From: Candidatus Omnitrophota bacterium
GTDB lineage: Bacteria > Omnitrophota > Gorgyraeia > B26-G9
DNA length: 14,357 bases
Direction of reading: 5' to 3'
Assembly (NCBI GenBank): GCA_023136735.1
Contig: JAGLQQ010000139.1
Span: 1 to 14,357, forward strand
The translations under genes were made by a program, and so were the position numbers. Each line of letters begins with the position of its first letter. Positions within the stretch are counted from its first letter, which is position 1. Below, one piece after another: positions 14,170 to 14,357 of this stretch. The notes beneath the pieces are model-generated. The model was not told the origin of the DNA, did no database searches, and was given only the letters and a program-made list of their open reading frames with translations.

Positions 14170-14319
14170 TTACTTTGTTTCTCTGTGAAGAGTATGTTTA
14201 CGGCAGCTTCTGCAAAACTTTTTCAATTCCAGCTTATCGGTGTGCTGTTTTTTGTTTTTAGTAGACCGATAATTCCGGTTCTTACATTCTTTACACGCTA
14301 TAGTGATTAATTCTCTCAT
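14170..14319 (-). CDS. rpmG: 50S ribosomal protein L33 (zinc-binding form)
   Basis: L33 is a small 50S protein near the E site. The 49-residue product begins MRELITIACKECKNRNY and ends RKHTLHRETK. Two CxxC pairs, Cys9/Cys12 and Cys36/Cys39, form the zinc ribbon of the C+ type; many bacteria also or instead encode a cysteine-free version used under zinc limitation. The size and motif are standard for the family. The start ATG at 14319 lies 14 bases after the stop codon of the upstream gene, with GGTAGG as a weak ribosome binding site overlapping that gene's end. The order tuf-rpmG-trnW-secE-nusG is common. Confidence 0.95.
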   Translation of the reverse strand: MRELITIACKECKNRNYRSTKNKKQHTDKLELKKFCRSCRKHTLHRETK

Positions 14320-14333
14320 AATTTGGTGCCTAC

Positions 14334-14357
14334 CTATTCAATAATGTCCGATATAAC
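14334..14357 (-). CDS. tuf: 3' end of probable tuf (elongation factor Tu), cut by window edge
   Basis: Reading the minus strand from the right edge gives Val-Ile-Ser-Asp-Ile-Ile-Glu then TAG, 14 bases before rpmG. EF-Tu proteins typically end in a segment such as GAGVVTKIIE or GAGVITEIIE, so a VI-x-x-IIE ending directly upstream of rpmG, the usual place for tuf, fits well. Only seven residues are visible, so the call rests on this short match plus gene order. EF-Tu delivers aminoacyl-tRNA to the ribosomal A site. Confidence 0.65.
   Translation of the reverse strand, partial: VISDIIE

Noticed and set aside
1..14357. A hidden novel system such as a defence, mobile or CRISPR element
   Set aside because: Coding density is near complete with conserved housekeeping genes in a well-known order; no spacer-repeat array, transposase, integrase, terminal repeats or unexplained gene is present.

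Overview
This window is ordinary bacterial housekeeping DNA: the transcription and translation core known in enteric bacteria as the rif and str operons, here joined in one head-to-tail array. Every gene lies on the minus strand, so transcription runs from the right edge (14357) to the left edge (1). In that order the window holds the last codons of a probable tuf, then rpmG (L33), tRNA-Trp, secE, nusG, rplK, rplA, rplJ, rplL, rpoB, rpoC, rpsL, rpsG, fusA, and the first four codons of another gene that is either tuf or rpsJ. I see no mobile element, CRISPR array, rRNA, pseudogene or accessory gene, and no gene-free stretch longer than 300 bases.

Organism: a bacterium of moderately low GC (about 40% by eye). 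RpoC carries the long insertion inside its trigger loop (SI3 type) and RpoB carries a lysine/glutamate-rich insertion before its catalytic C-terminal part. Both are typical of many Gram-negative-type lineages (Proteobacteria, the PVC group and relatives) and absent from typical Firmicutes and Actinobacteria. The proteins resemble those of candidate-phylum or PVC-like bacteria such as Omnitrophota, but that placement is a guess from sequence impression and no search was run.

Layout: (a) 14334-14357 tuf 3' end, 14170-14319 rpmG, then a probable intrinsic terminator at 14120-14162 and a possible promoter at 14085-14113. (b) 13983-14056 tRNA-Trp, then secE and nusG. (c) 11543-13207 rplK, rplA and rplJ, separated by only a few bases. 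(d) 11330-11542, a 213-base structured gap and the largest in the window. (e) 10892-11329 rplL, then rpoB and rpoC. (f) rpsL, rpsG, fusA and the start of the next gene. Most junctions are 2-45 bases, and several Shine-Dalgarno sites overlap the preceding stop codon or gene end, which implies one long, translationally coupled transcript.

How the genes work together: RpoB and RpoC form the RNA polymerase core. NusG joins it during elongation and can bridge it to the ribosome. L11, L1, L10 and L12 build the stalk region that recruits EF-G and EF-Tu. S12 and S7 sit in the decoding and mRNA-path parts of the 30S subunit, L33 is a 50S protein, and SecE is part of the membrane export channel.

The least ordinary parts are the rplJ-rplL gap, where interlocked inverted repeats lie just upstream of the rplL ribosome-binding site; a repeat-derived charged N-terminal extension on L12; and elongation-factor-like gene ends at both edges of the window.
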